This document shows positions 53,360-64,000 of a stretch of 64,000 nt of DNA, piece after piece. Numbering within the stretch: the stretch's first letter is position 1; every line of letters begins with the position of its first letter. The stretch is taken from assembly GCA_040954595.2 (NCBI GenBank), contig CM082581.2, positions 9,920,001 through 9,984,000 on the forward strand, in the 5' to 3' direction. Below the pieces are notes generated by a model. It saw nothing but the letters and a program-made list of their open reading frames with translations. It was not told where the DNA came from and did no database searches. A program made the position numbers and the translations under genes. The stretch is from Balanoglossus misakiensis (Eukaryota; Hemichordata).

Positions 53360-56300
53360 CTACAACGGTGAAAAAAACAACGTTGGGAAGGAAACTTGGA
53401 AGAATATTATGAATTGGGTGGGTGTAACCTCACCTATATCCAAAAGCAAATATTTACATATCTTTAAAGATCTCGGCAGCTGATGTTTAGAGCCACTAAT
53501 ACTTCAACGCCACCTGCCCCGGGGATTGGTGCCACTCATTGTTAAAGAGGTTCGGCTGCACGAGAATGGCTCCATTAGGATATAGATTTCACGATAGGTT
53601 GTTGGCCCACAAACAAGTAAGCCCTAATGCTGTTTTGTCGCCCTGGCAACCGTCACGTGACACAACACCACGATAACAAAACCCAACCAGCAAGAAAACA
53701 AACACCAATGAGGTTCGGATTTAATGAAACACACACATGACGAAAAACAAGTTGTTTTCGACGGCGGGGAGTGTTTGTCTCATCACACCTGCTGTGCATA
53801 AAATACCTGTGAAATTACAGCATTGCTTAAAATAAAGGGATAACGGTTCTTTGACTAGTGATATACTTTTGACATGATTCCACTCAGTTAATGATCATCG
53901 CATTAGACCGAGTCAGGCACTTGTACTGACACTTTCACTGGACACACTTCGGCAGTTGAACAAAGTGTTTCACAGTTCCAAGACACGTAAGCGGTTCTGG
54001 ACCTTTCCTGGTCTCTATGCTCTGTTTACAGTGACACCCATTCCAGTACAACACTGCATACTAGTCCCTATACCCAGACTATCCGCGCACTATTTCTCAG
54101 AATATTATTACTATGGGACCAAAAACGGTGATTCTGGAACCTGTATATCAAATCATCCCCCCCCCCCCGTCTCCGGTTGAAACCGTACCCATCATCGTGC
54201 TTATTCACACACGCTCTTTCTTTCACGTAGCTTATAGGCAGACGTGTCGTGTAAAAATACATTTTTTAGAATCGAGGAAATGACGCTAATAGTGAAAAGA
54301 GACAAAAAGGCGGATACTGGGGCAGGTTTTCCATAACGCCGTCCGCTGCAGTGAAAACGGGCAAGGATCAGTAAAGTTGGTTTGTTTTTGCGTTTGAATT
54401 GTTTGTAGTATGACAGTCCCGGCAAACCCTATGCGTTCTCCCTGGGAGAACAGGCCGTAAACATAAATCTCTTCTGCAATCAATCCGCTTGTACTTTACA
54501 AGTTAACATCAATATTTTTCCCTTAATGGTCTTCGCTCTTCGCCCAAGCACTCCCAATATCCGCGTTTAAGAAGGTCGGCGGGAGGAATAAATCTGGTCA
54601 ATTTTCCTCTCAATGAAACTTTGCACTGGTCATATATATAAGCCCTGGCAGGTAACGGTTGCGCAAGTTTGGTTCCAGTCATAAGATTTAAAGCCACCAG
54701 ACGCTCAGTAGCCAAAGCACTTAAATTAGCCATCTATTTTTGGACGGAACGACTAAAAATGTTTCAGGAAGTCATGAACGATTGCTTATTGTTTTAGCTA
54801 CCGACAGTAACATTTTGGAATGGGGAGAAAACCAATGGGGTCAAGGGACTGTCCCCCGAGGTCATACTACAAGGGATTGATATCAAATTTTATGTTTCCC
54901 CAAGTCTCGAGAAGTCCGACGGTAAAACATTAAATACACGGATTAGTAAATCCTGGCGGGAAGTTTAATTTTGATCGCAGGGGATGGTTTTAATTCGTCT
55001 CAAGAGAACGGGTTCGCGTGCTTGCATTTTACCTTACATGCAATAACCCTAAAGTGGTTCTTGCAAAAAAAGCGGCCATCCAACACAGACTTATTTCTGA
55101 TCGTGACGCAGTTTGGGAAGTCAGCGGGAACTTGTGGAAAAGTACGAAAGAGATGGGAACAGTCCTACAGAGCTTTGTTCAACCGAATGGAAGAAGGCTG
55201 GATCCTGGTGAACAAGAGAATGTGGCATTTGTCAGACTGGTGCACGGGTGTCCAAACCCGCACAGCGGTAAATATATCAATACATGGTTCGTTGGTCAAG
55301 ACCACGTTGGCTTTTCTACGTTTTTTGGCACAGACCATGAAAGGCACGGCAATGGGCCCATGTGAGAATTGTTTTCTTTCAAGCGGTGCTTGTGGACGTT
55401 TACAAAGTAAAAAGACACCTAAATGAGCTCATTGGCGAAATACGACCTACTTGGATTTATCTGCAGTGATCTTGCCTCAAAAGTACAATGGTGCAATTTA
55501 GCTTTTAAAAGACACTCAGTTGGTCCTAGATTTCTAGTGGGTTCTATTACACCTGGGCAACACTGGTGGGCAGTGCTTCTGAGGGAAATCGAGAACTTTC
55601 GATAGCGATTCAAGTACTTCTTCCTGAAGGCTGGGGCTTCTGTGCGTTATTTTCTCGTTCTGGATAGCTTCCCCCATGGACGAAGCTCCGCCTCGGCTGA
55701 TCGCATTGCACGGACTCCGGCCCCCTTTCATTCACACTTCCCGAGACTTCAAACGTGCGGAACGAGATAATCTTGGACGGAGCACGTTTCATTTCACGTT
55801 TCGCACACGCAGAGTGGTTTTCGGTATCGTCCATTGTGGGGACACTCCACGTTGAGAGTTTTGCGGGTTATAAAAAAATCTACGGCTCGAGTCCGACATG
55901 CGCGCCATCTTACCCTGATCTAGTTCAGTAACCAAGGTGACGGGCATGCGGACGCCCCGGATGCGGGATGGACGTAGATCAATGATGGCGACGCTTCACC
56001 TTTTCCGAAATACTACATTATTTAAAAACACCAAGACTAGAACATCACATAGGCGAGTACACACTTTCTTAGAGCAACACATTCTCTCATTACAGTCACG
56101 AAAGTTAGAAATCATTGCCTCTTAATGCCACGTAGAAAGGTCACAATGTCCACAAATATAAGTTATGGAGGTTAGGATATATATTAGTTTTGTTTCTGGA
56201 CTAGTCGTATCACGTTTCCGAACACAGAGTATGGCGAGTGATGAAACTTTGGACAGACTGAGATTTTGAAAATGCCTTTTTGTAGGAGCCAAATGATGTT

Positions 56301-59300
56301 TGCAACTATGGGGCCCAACTTTACCATGCAAGCAATGGATTTGGACCAAACCAGGATGTCAAAAAGGGTTTAAACTAATAAAAAACAAGCTTAAACTTGC
56401 AAAAAGATATTACAGTTTTGATCGCTCCTTTGGCCGAAGATCACAGTTGCTTGTTCAAATCGGTATTTTTTTTATTTCCCTTGAGAAGTACTTTTGAAGA
56501 GTTCTCCGTATTAATACATGTACTATTAATAATCTCAGCAATCTCCATCCATCATAGGAAACATAAGGGTGCTAATTACATTGCTGAAAGTGGATCAATA
56601 TCAGCTGTTTGAGATAGCCAGGTTCTATACTTTGGCTTCCCAAGACACAGTTGGATAAAAGTATACCATTGTATAATTGTATTCCGAGAAAAGTACTGCT
56701 TTCAGTGACAGACCTACAATAACACTGCCGATCTCTGCTGGGAGGTTCGCCATGTGTGCTGGAATCTGCAAAAGTCAGCAGTGCGGTGATTTGACAAGTT
56801 TGTCATGCCATTTTCCCTATATGTATATAGGTCCCACCATTCCATCGAAAACAATATTGTTATTGATTATGTCAGACTTGTTAGCTGTTCAACGATGGCA
56901 GACATTCCTCCGCCAGCTGTCCAGATCATCATTATTAAAAACCATCTTTCATCACTGTTGATGCAATGGCAATGATTTCTGAAATTTCCAATTCATCACC
57001 CGCGTTAAATTGGAATCATATTGCAAAGATGTGTGATGTTTTGGTGTGACTACATGCATTTTTCACCCGGGGCCTTTGTGGACCTGCAACCCCGAATACA
57101 TCACTTCTTTCCAAAGAAAAACATATTGCGAAAGGAATGTGAAGTATCTAAAAATGATACATTCATTTTTCATTCTGAATTGCCCCAATGGGCCTGTGCT
57201 TACACAAGCCAAATTCTGTTCACATTCTCGGCACCTTTTACCTCTGCTCTGCCAAACTTTCAACTCTTCTACAATTTATTCTAACATTCCTTAGGCATCT
57301 TAGTAATGCATGTACAATTATGACAAAAGGTATGCATATTAAAACAAAGGCAACTTGGAGAATATGCTTGTCGTCCGACAACGGCTAAACACAAAGGGAG
57401 AGGGGCTCTCTCAGTGAATGTACTTTTTATAGCACGGTTCACAGATTTCTCAGAATTCTAATAATCGATGAACGCTTCACCCATCCCAAGGATCATGCCT
57501 TCCTGCACGGAACACACCATCCCCTACCGAGTCCACTTTTCATCACTTCCAAGGGTTCACAACATCTCAGTTCAAACAAACTACACAGTTTATAAACCCA
57601 AGTGGTGACTGACAAAGTTGGGGTATAGTCACTCTTGCAGTGTAAAAAACAAACCTCTTGGAAGAACTTTCAACAAATAAACCAAAGTGGTTTACTCAAA
57701 ATCCCGCTGATCAACGGTCCTTCAAGCAGAGTTTAATCAAATGTTGAGTTCATTAGTGGTGCAGGCTCCCATATCTCAAAGCTCCCAGACGCTATCCAAA
57801 TTTACACTTCCTAGAGGATGTATACACTCGTACAAATATTTTCTGTTCAACCACGCACCGTTAACTGGATATTCTTCAACAAAGGCATTCTATTTTTTCT
57901 GACTTCTGAAATGTTTAATTGCAGATTGAAGATTCTCACTAACAGAGTTTATCATTATTTGATTCTTACTGTTATTGTTTTTTAAATATTTAAATGTTGA
58001 ATGTTTAACTATATATGGACAACCAATCAACAAATGGTGAAATGAAATCACTAAGATCTGTCATTAAAACTTAACGAGACAGTATAATCTGAAAGTCAAA
58101 AACAGGAAATGTAGTTATACATAGCACAGAATTATGAAGTAGTTGCATCATTATTTGATACTTGTTACGATTATTTTCTTTTATTTAAGTATTTTAAATG
58201 ATGATGCTGAATAATCGAATGCCATACAGATTGGTATTGGAATGCCAATTTGGAATAACTTCATCAACTAATAATATTTCGACTTCCAAGACAGTATCTC
58301 GTGATATAGTCTCAAGTTCAAGAATGGTGGCAGGGTGTTAATTTATGATATACCCTTGAGAATCTGACATGAGAATCGCGGCTGTGCTCACAAACCTCAC
58401 AACGGTTTATATACATGTAGCATCGGTCTCGGATCTCCGCGTGACATGTGACTACCCTCACGTTGGCAGCGTCTAAATGTAACCACATGGTGGACTACCG
58501 GATGAAATATGTTTTGACTACATTAACAATTACCGTACTTGATTGGGAATGCTTTGACATTGCTCTGTTAATGACATAAATTTCACCGAATGGACGGAGC
58601 GGCGCGTGAGTTACGAGTTGGCGCGCCCGGGGTCGGCCGAGTTTGCCCGTGTCTTTCTCGCCCCCATCTCGTACTGCAGTAATGCAATTCAGATGGAATT
58701 GAAGTTTGTTTCTCGGGGGAAGTATGCGTTTTAATGAAGTGACAACATGGATTGGCCCAGGTCAGACTAAATGTTGTACGGACACAAATCAAACTAGTAA
58801 ACTGCAATAAATTAGCGAGATACATGATAGGACGCTTCCTATTGCTCAGAAACACTGTCTTAAGGTCACGCAAAGAACATGGAAATTGCCTGTCTAAATA
58901 ACTAGGCAAATCATCCACACACGACATTCGTGAATGGAGATATATATCTATGCCAAAACACAGGGAAAAAACTATGGCTGAGGAACTGAAGTTGTAAAAA
59001 TCTCTGTGCAAAGAAAAGTGATAATTTGAAGCAAGACTTTCTGAATTTGAAAACCTTGGAAATATATGTGATTTGACTGTTGGCCTTTGCAAATTTATTT
59101 TTGTGATAAACACCACATTAATAGAAAGTCGGAAGTATCGCATAACTGGCGCGGAGAGTAACAAGCCCATGTGACCCATAATATGCTTTAACACCACGAC
59201 ATTTAGCCTCTGTTACATTTTTAAACTTGTCACTCGGAGGCGACGCTGTGATGAATGGTGAGCTCTTGTGTTTAGACAATTTCAAGACTCAGAAAGGGCA

Positions 59301-62300
59301 TGCTGATGCTGCAATATAAACCGATGGAAAAGATGCAATGCAGTGACAGCAACTGCACTACTTAGCAGTCAGGGATTTCCAAGGGTATCAATTTGAAGCA
59401 TATTCACAATGATAATTTTGTTGTTAGGATACTCTTTCTCCTTTGTTTGAAGCTTATTGAAGCAATTATGACAGATAAATCGCATTATTCAATTGTTTAG
59501 ACTAAGGCTGTATAGTACGTGATCTTTGTCATTTCAAAAGCATGACTGTTCAGTTTGCAAAATTGCAGAAAAATGAAAGAAGTAGCTCAAATGAAACAGA
59601 TATTTAACAAACAAGTGTTGCAAATCCATCATATATTTCTAGCGTGGCCTTTGAATTGTTATTTTGCAATACACATTACACTAATAGCAAGTAGCTATAG
59701 CGTAGCATTAACTTTTGAAGATGGAACTGTATGTGCCACTCGCTGGCCCCTTCTAAATCTGTTTATGTAGTACAACATTCACTCCCCAGTAACCTATTTA
59801 TGATGTGGGGGATCACCAATGACTCCTGTGCAAATAAATAATCAATTTTTCATTGAACTGTTTACGGCCTGTGCTATGATTTGTTTTACAGAATAATTAC
59901 CTGAATTGTCTCCTGCATGGATGGAAATATTTCGGCCAGTGCCATCTTGGAAAACTTGACTCCAGAGGGACTGAAAAATACACATAAATCTGGCGTGCCC
60001 TACGGGAAGACCAAAGTGTGTAAAGGCCGGCGTGAGAAATTAAACGACACTTCCACTGATTTATGTTGTCAGCTTTTGAAAGTTAACAGACAAGAATACG
60101 GCCATCTGTTACATTAAAGTGTAAACTCAAGCATTTATTTGCCTGTGCTCAATCAACACACTTGAGACGCCAGGACAGCTTTACGACCAGATTAGTTCAT
60201 TAAATATCTATCGAGTAGTTTCAACTGGGTAATATGAGTATGCATAGAATAGGCAGATGCTAGGATGAATAATATTGATATGATAAAGCATAATTGTCAA
60301 TTGATTACAAAGCACCAATAACAGCTATCATACTGAATGCATGTCTAAACTCAATTCTCATTTTTTTTACATTATATCTTAAATATGAAGAGGCATGATT
60401 ATGATGGAGTACATGTATTAAAACTTCACCCATTGTCTGTCTCTGTCTGTCTGTCTCTCTGTCCATCCCCTCCCTCCTTCCCTCTCCCCCCTCTCTCTCT
60501 CTCCCTCCCCCCTCCCCCCCCCCTCTCTCTCTCCCCCACACCCCTGCAGTATAACTGTTATTAATAGAATGAAGTCACACCAGCTTGAATAACTCTACAT
60601 TACAGTGATTGCATGGACTTTTTATTTGTTAAGGTATCAAATAAACTAAACCTATGACCGCTCTCCCTTTTTTATGACATTACTATCCCCCTGGTTTAAT
60701 GGCTCACACTTCAAATTTTATGCGTCACTTTTACTAACTATTCTCATCAGCGGTTTTACGGCTGCACTGAGGATGAGAAAACGCTGACCTGTCAAAAGTC
60801 ACAGCCAAATGCGCCAGAGGTACATGGGCAAATTAATTTGGTGGTAATCAGTATACCCATACCACACACCAAACTCCCAGACAATAAAACTTGGAGAAAA
60901 GCAACGATACTGACATTTCATGGCGCAAAGGCAGGGTATATAATATATCAGCAAAATGATGGCCATATCTTGTTGCACATTGATATTCAAAATGCTATTA
61001 CATATGAAATTGTTTGGCTCTGAGTGACTTGATAGAAGTGAGAGCATTCATTGAAACTAATTTATACAGCCCAAAATGAGGGAGCATCATCTCCTCACTC
61101 TTTTCAAATGTTGCCAGGGCTTGATACAGGAAATGACTGCACAAATGTGAGGGCTCTTTTACCCAATAGACCTGTACACACAGCCATGGCTGAAAGTCCA
61201 TGTACGATGTACATGATAACCTAAAACGAAGATAATAAAAATTTCAAACTGCCATCTTCCATTTCATCTGCATAAAAACATACCGTGCATAACTGGGAAG
61301 ACCAACACAAGGTCAAACGGTTACTTGATAAATGTGGGTCAAAAGTAACTGGGTAATACTGCGTGTGGCCCATTGTGTTAATGGAGGGAATTTGAACAGA
61401 ACACCTGCATCATCGGAGACGACTGGTTTGGCCAAAAGTTGGTGATGGAAGGGTTCACAGGCCAGCTGACCGAAATGAACTTTGCGAAGTTACCAGGGTA
61501 CTCTTACCTGAAGCTCAATGATGCATTGCATGCTCTTAGAGTTATAAGTAGCTGCATGAAACAACTGAATGGATCTGCTTGGTCATGTATACACTATACA
61601 TGTATGTCTAACATTTTAAGCGCCATACATCAACCATGCAAGGTTATAATGGTGTAATTACATGTAACTTGAATTAAATTTATACCGACCTGTTTCTCTT
61701 TGTAATCTTGGAGTGCTGCTTGAAGAATTGGATGAGGTACACTTTTGTACACTTCAAGGCATTTCAGTGAAATATCTGAAGGCGTTTAAACATGGGAAAA
61801 AGTTTCAATTTTAAAGGTTGTCAACAATGGCAGAGTGACTGACAGACAGTCCCAACAGACATAATCCATGGAACTTTCAGACTGCATATATAGCTCTGCA
61901 TGTCCATCAATGTATCCATCTCTCCACAGACAATAACTCAGATAATCCCTGAGCCATTTTAATATACAGGGTATATGTATCAGAACAATGTGCTTTCACG
62001 TTACTTACTGTTGTCTGCCAAAGCCAACGGTAATGTTTCTCTTTTCAGTGTTCCACATGGAAATAACAGTGGTTTTGATTTTGGTTTTATCTCTGCCAAG
62101 AAAATCAAAACACAAAATAAATTTTACTGGTGTTTATACTGTTATTCATAATGCATTGGTCACTCCGTGTGTTAGGCTGGAACCAAAACAGCCTTCTTCA
62201 TTTTGCGTGTTCACTTTATGTTCTCATTTACAGATAATATTTCGGTAACTGGACTGTTGCCTGGTCAGGCAATAGTTATCCTGTCAGGTAATAGTTCAGA

Positions 62301-63389
62301 AACTGTGAACCGATAATGTACTTTTTGTCATATCATCCCACAAATGACCCCATGTGATCATGATTCAACCAATAATAGCTCCCAGCGCAGACGAGGTGAT
62401 GTGTCATGTACAACATGGCAATTTTTTTTATACGTGAAACGATAAAATGGAAAAAAATCAAACATCTTTCTTAATGTGTGATGTATTTTAAGAAGTACCT
62501 TCACCTGATGATAATAAACTTTGAACTACTACTATCAACTGTTTTCATTTCAGTAAACCGAATATTGTATTTATTAGTATAAAGATAATTATGGCATTTG
62601 TTGGCATGCAGATCAATTTTACATTTCCGCTGGGTCAAGACCAACTCGGGAAGACATGAAAATACACACGCATTCAGTGAAAATTGAACTTATACAGTGA
62701 TCTAGTAACTTGTGGAAGCATGTAAATTTAACTTCTGAAGCAGTAGGTACACAAATATCATACCACTTCTCAGACAGCTGCTGAAAATAGCAGAAATCAG
62801 GAGAAAGTTGCAGTGTTTATACTTCTCAGGCCTGACTTTCTGAGTATATGTAACTGTGGCATGGAAACTCAAATATTTCAGTGTGAAATGCTGAAAAGTC
62901 TAACCTTGGCAGATCAATTTAGCTAAGACTTCTGCTGTCCCTGTGTCCTGTCCCCGGCACGTGTACCCAAACTTGCTGGCAGCTGAACTGGTGGCCGTGC
63001 CAACCACGTACGCTGGAACTTCCAACCACATCTGTACCAGGTCATGCTGGAATTCTTAAAAGGGTTATAATACAGAAGATGTTATAAGCTAATCTGATAC
63101 ACAGGAATACATACAACACTTCATACACAAATTTGTCCATGTAATAAAAGCAAAGGCAATGAAACTTGATTATTTCATGGATCAAACTTTGCAGAATTAA
63201 TGCTTACTTACTTTCTTCTGCATTTTGCTTGAGACAGCTATCTACAGCTTCCACTGCACGCTGACTTGTAAAGACAAAACCAGCATATTGATCAGGGTGA
63301 CTCAGCTCATGGTACAATTCATCCAGTCCAAAGAATTCAAAACTCAACACTGGAATGGAGTCCGGCTCTATACCACTCTCTGAAAACAA
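53228..63389 (-). CDS. UROS: Uroporphyrinogen-III synthase, 5' partial, six coding exons visible
   Basis: UROS closes hydroxymethylbilane into uroporphyrinogen III with inversion of ring D, the fourth step of haem synthesis, in the cytosol. Joining 63389-63212, 63054-62905, 62092-62009, 61775-61690, 59999-59901 and 53359-53228 gives 242 residues ending at TGA, with consistent phases and GT/AG borders. Family marks include SIPVLSFEF, GFVFTSQRAVEA, YVVGTATSSAASKFG, PLLFPCGTLKRETLP, VYKSVPHPIL, VFFSPSG and AIGPTT. The human protein is 265 residues, so only about the first 21-22 are missing. They are not visible up to 64,000 and are expected in an exon beyond the window. The cysteine equivalent to human Cys73 and the threonine equivalent to Thr228, both mutated in congenital erythropoietic porphyria, are conserved. 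The last intron is 6541 bp. No frameshift or stop interrupts the joined exons. Confidence 0.95.
53360..59900 (-). other. UROS last intron, 6.5 kb
   Basis: An unusually long last intron compared with the other UROS introns here (157 to 1690 bp). It contains a 12-base C run (54157-54168), a 151-codon frame on the plus strand (54971-55426) and a 204-codon frame on the minus strand (58583-59197). None of these translations resembles a family I know, and no second gene is evident. Confidence 0.6.
59901..59999 (-). CDS. UROS: UROS coding exon (sixth)
   Basis: 99 nt in phase 0, from acceptor tcttcccgtag to donor ATTCAG|gtaatt. It encodes GTPDLCVFFSPSGVKF then SKMALAEIFPSMQETIQ. FFSPSG is the highly conserved substrate-pocket loop of UROS. 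A stronger-looking acceptor (tatttttcag) lies inside the exon, but using it would remove VFFS and break the frame. Confidence 0.9.
60434..60546 (+). repeat. Polypyrimidine (C/T) tract with CTGT and CTCT repeats
   Basis: An almost purely pyrimidine strand: (CTGT)n, then C-rich and CT-rich blocks up to CCCCCCCCC, inside a UROS intron. The sense strand of the UROS transcript is therefore polypurine here. It is low-complexity DNA, and the purine-rich ORF on the minus strand is an artefact. Confidence 0.9.
61690..61775 (-). CDS. UROS: UROS coding exon (fifth)
   Basis: 86 nt, entered after aaacgccttcag with the last two bases of a codon and ending in phase 0 at AAACAG|gtcggt. It encodes ISLKCLEVYKSVPHPIL then QAALQDYKEKQ. 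The VY-x-[TS]-V-x-HP motif contains the tyrosine equivalent to human Tyr168. Confidence 0.92.
62009..62092 (-). CDS. UROS: UROS coding exon (fourth)
   Basis: 84 nt between gattttcttggcag and the donor AACA|gtaagt. It encodes IKPKSKPLLFPCGTLKRETL then PLALADN. The LLFPCG-x-L-x-R-E-x-LP pattern is diagnostic of animal UROS domain 2. Confidence 0.93.
62905..63054 (-). CDS. UROS: UROS coding exon (third)
   Basis: 150 nt, entered with two bases of a codon after cccttttaag and left one base into a codon (GCCAAG|gttaga). FQHDLVQMWLEVPAYVVGTA crosses from domain 1 into the linker and domain 2. TSSAASKFGYTCRGQDTGTA then EVLAKLICQ matches the conserved G-x-x-TG-x-A-E-x-LA region. Confidence 0.93.
63212..63389 (-). 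CDS. UROS: UROS coding exon (second by family alignment)
   Basis: 178 nt, starting in phase 0 after gtgataactttcag with LFSESGIEPD and ending GAAGAAA|gtaagt, one base into a codon. It holds SIPVLSFEF, the SHPDQYAGFVFTSQRAVEAV stretch and the conserved cysteine in SCLKQN. A second AG ten bases further in (tgttttcag) is a possible alternative acceptor, but it would shift the frame relative to a phase-0 donor. Confidence 0.9.
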
Positions 63390-64000
63390 CTGAAAGTTAT
63401 CACACAAAAACTTGTCATCACAAAGAAAATATTATCAGTAATATATGAAATTTTAAACAATAAATGCAATTGTAATCATGCATCTGATTTTGAATTGAGT
63501 GACAATACCAAACTAAGTGAAAGTCTTCCAGGTTTGGTTGAAAAACTGACATGTACATGTATTAATATTTTAATTCTTGTCTCTTTCTCTCATATCTACA
63601 GTTTTCTTTTCTCTCTCTCTCTCTCTTCCTATGAAATAACAAGGTGTCTGACATCAATAACTTTATTATACATGAAGTATCTTATTTTGACCAGTGCAAA
63701 TATCTCATTAGATCAGGAATAGCATCTGTGGCTGGGGTCAGCAAAATACATTTCATATAATTGTCCTAAATTATGCGGCAGATGAAAATATTCGCTGGAG
63801 TCATCGGATACGACTATCAGCATACTTCTCATACGCTGGCACAAATCAAGCAATAAAATTCAACGCTGGACGTAGTGATCTTTCTCCGACATTGCGGACA
63901 TCGTGGACGTTATTGTCACCCAGCGGACTAGCTGTGGATCTGACAATTGCCTGACAAAGTGATTAAGGAAAATGGTATGTCACAGAAGTGATTTTCAACC
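63390..64000 (-). other. UROS upstream intron, open at the right edge
   Basis: AT-rich, with a (CT)n run at about 63611-63626. I searched the minus strand for an exon encoding the UROS N-terminus (an MKxLLLK-like start and DPYI) and found none. The first coding exon is therefore probably past the window. Confidence 0.6.

Noticed and set aside
56453-56462. A tRNA/SINE B-box-like GTTCAAATC
   Set aside because: No matching A box, acceptor stem or cloverleaf could be drawn around it.
60305-60541. Minus-strand Gly/Glu/Arg-rich ORF
   Set aside because: Its composition comes from the polypyrimidine tract in a UROS intron.
61508-61551. A possible extra UROS exon with good borders (tttcatgcag and ttcag|gtaaga)
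   Set aside because: Its 44 nt would shift the frame between two phase-0 exons. It contains a stop, and the flanking exons already join without a gap relative to the family.
63390-64000. A first UROS coding exon within the window
   Set aside because: No minus-strand segment encodes an MKxLLLK-like start or the DPYI motif joined to a proper donor, so it is presumed to lie beyond 64,000.

Overview
This is a eukaryotic, animal nuclear genome window. It holds no bacterial, phage or plasmid genes. Both recognisable genes lie on the minus strand and are broken into short exons by GT-AG introns. The proteins are animal orthologues: a matrix metalloproteinase of the MMP21 type and uroporphyrinogen-III synthase (UROS). 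MMP21 together with the intron-rich, moderately AT-rich DNA suggests a marine invertebrate, most likely an invertebrate deuterostome (lancelet or hemichordate type). The sequence alone does not fix the species.

Layout, left to right. Positions 1 to about 12,100 are one uninterrupted tandem array of an 88-bp satellite, roughly 137 copies, running off the left edge. The array ends in diverged edge monomers and then a 42-bp perfect-but-one inverted repeat (12173-12294). From 12,295 to 16,219 is AT-rich 3' flank with no gene. The complete MMP21 coding sequence lies at 16,220-24,014 (minus strand, six coding exons, 735 residues by my splice reconstruction): signal peptide, prodomain with cysteine switch, a long acidic Ser/Thr-rich spacer, a furin site, a zinc catalytic domain and a hemopexin propeller. 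From 24,015 to about 53,200 is a 29-kb stretch with no recognisable gene. It contains a (TGAG)n microsatellite at about 46.9-47.1 kb and several long G or C homopolymers. UROS occupies 53,228 to beyond 63,389 (minus strand). Six coding exons are visible, giving 242 residues to the stop; the first coding exon, about 20 residues, is not seen and probably lies beyond 64,000.

The two genes have unrelated jobs: MMP21 acts in left-right axis determination in vertebrates, and UROS is the fourth enzyme of haem synthesis. From memory, however, MMP21 and UROS are also immediate neighbours in the same order and orientation on human chromosome 10q26, so the window appears to preserve an old microsyntenic pair. 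The most unusual structural feature is the 88-bp satellite with its mosaic variant domains and hairpin terminus, which may derive from a terminal-inverted-repeat element. No tRNA, rRNA, CRISPR array or intact transposon coding sequence was recognised.
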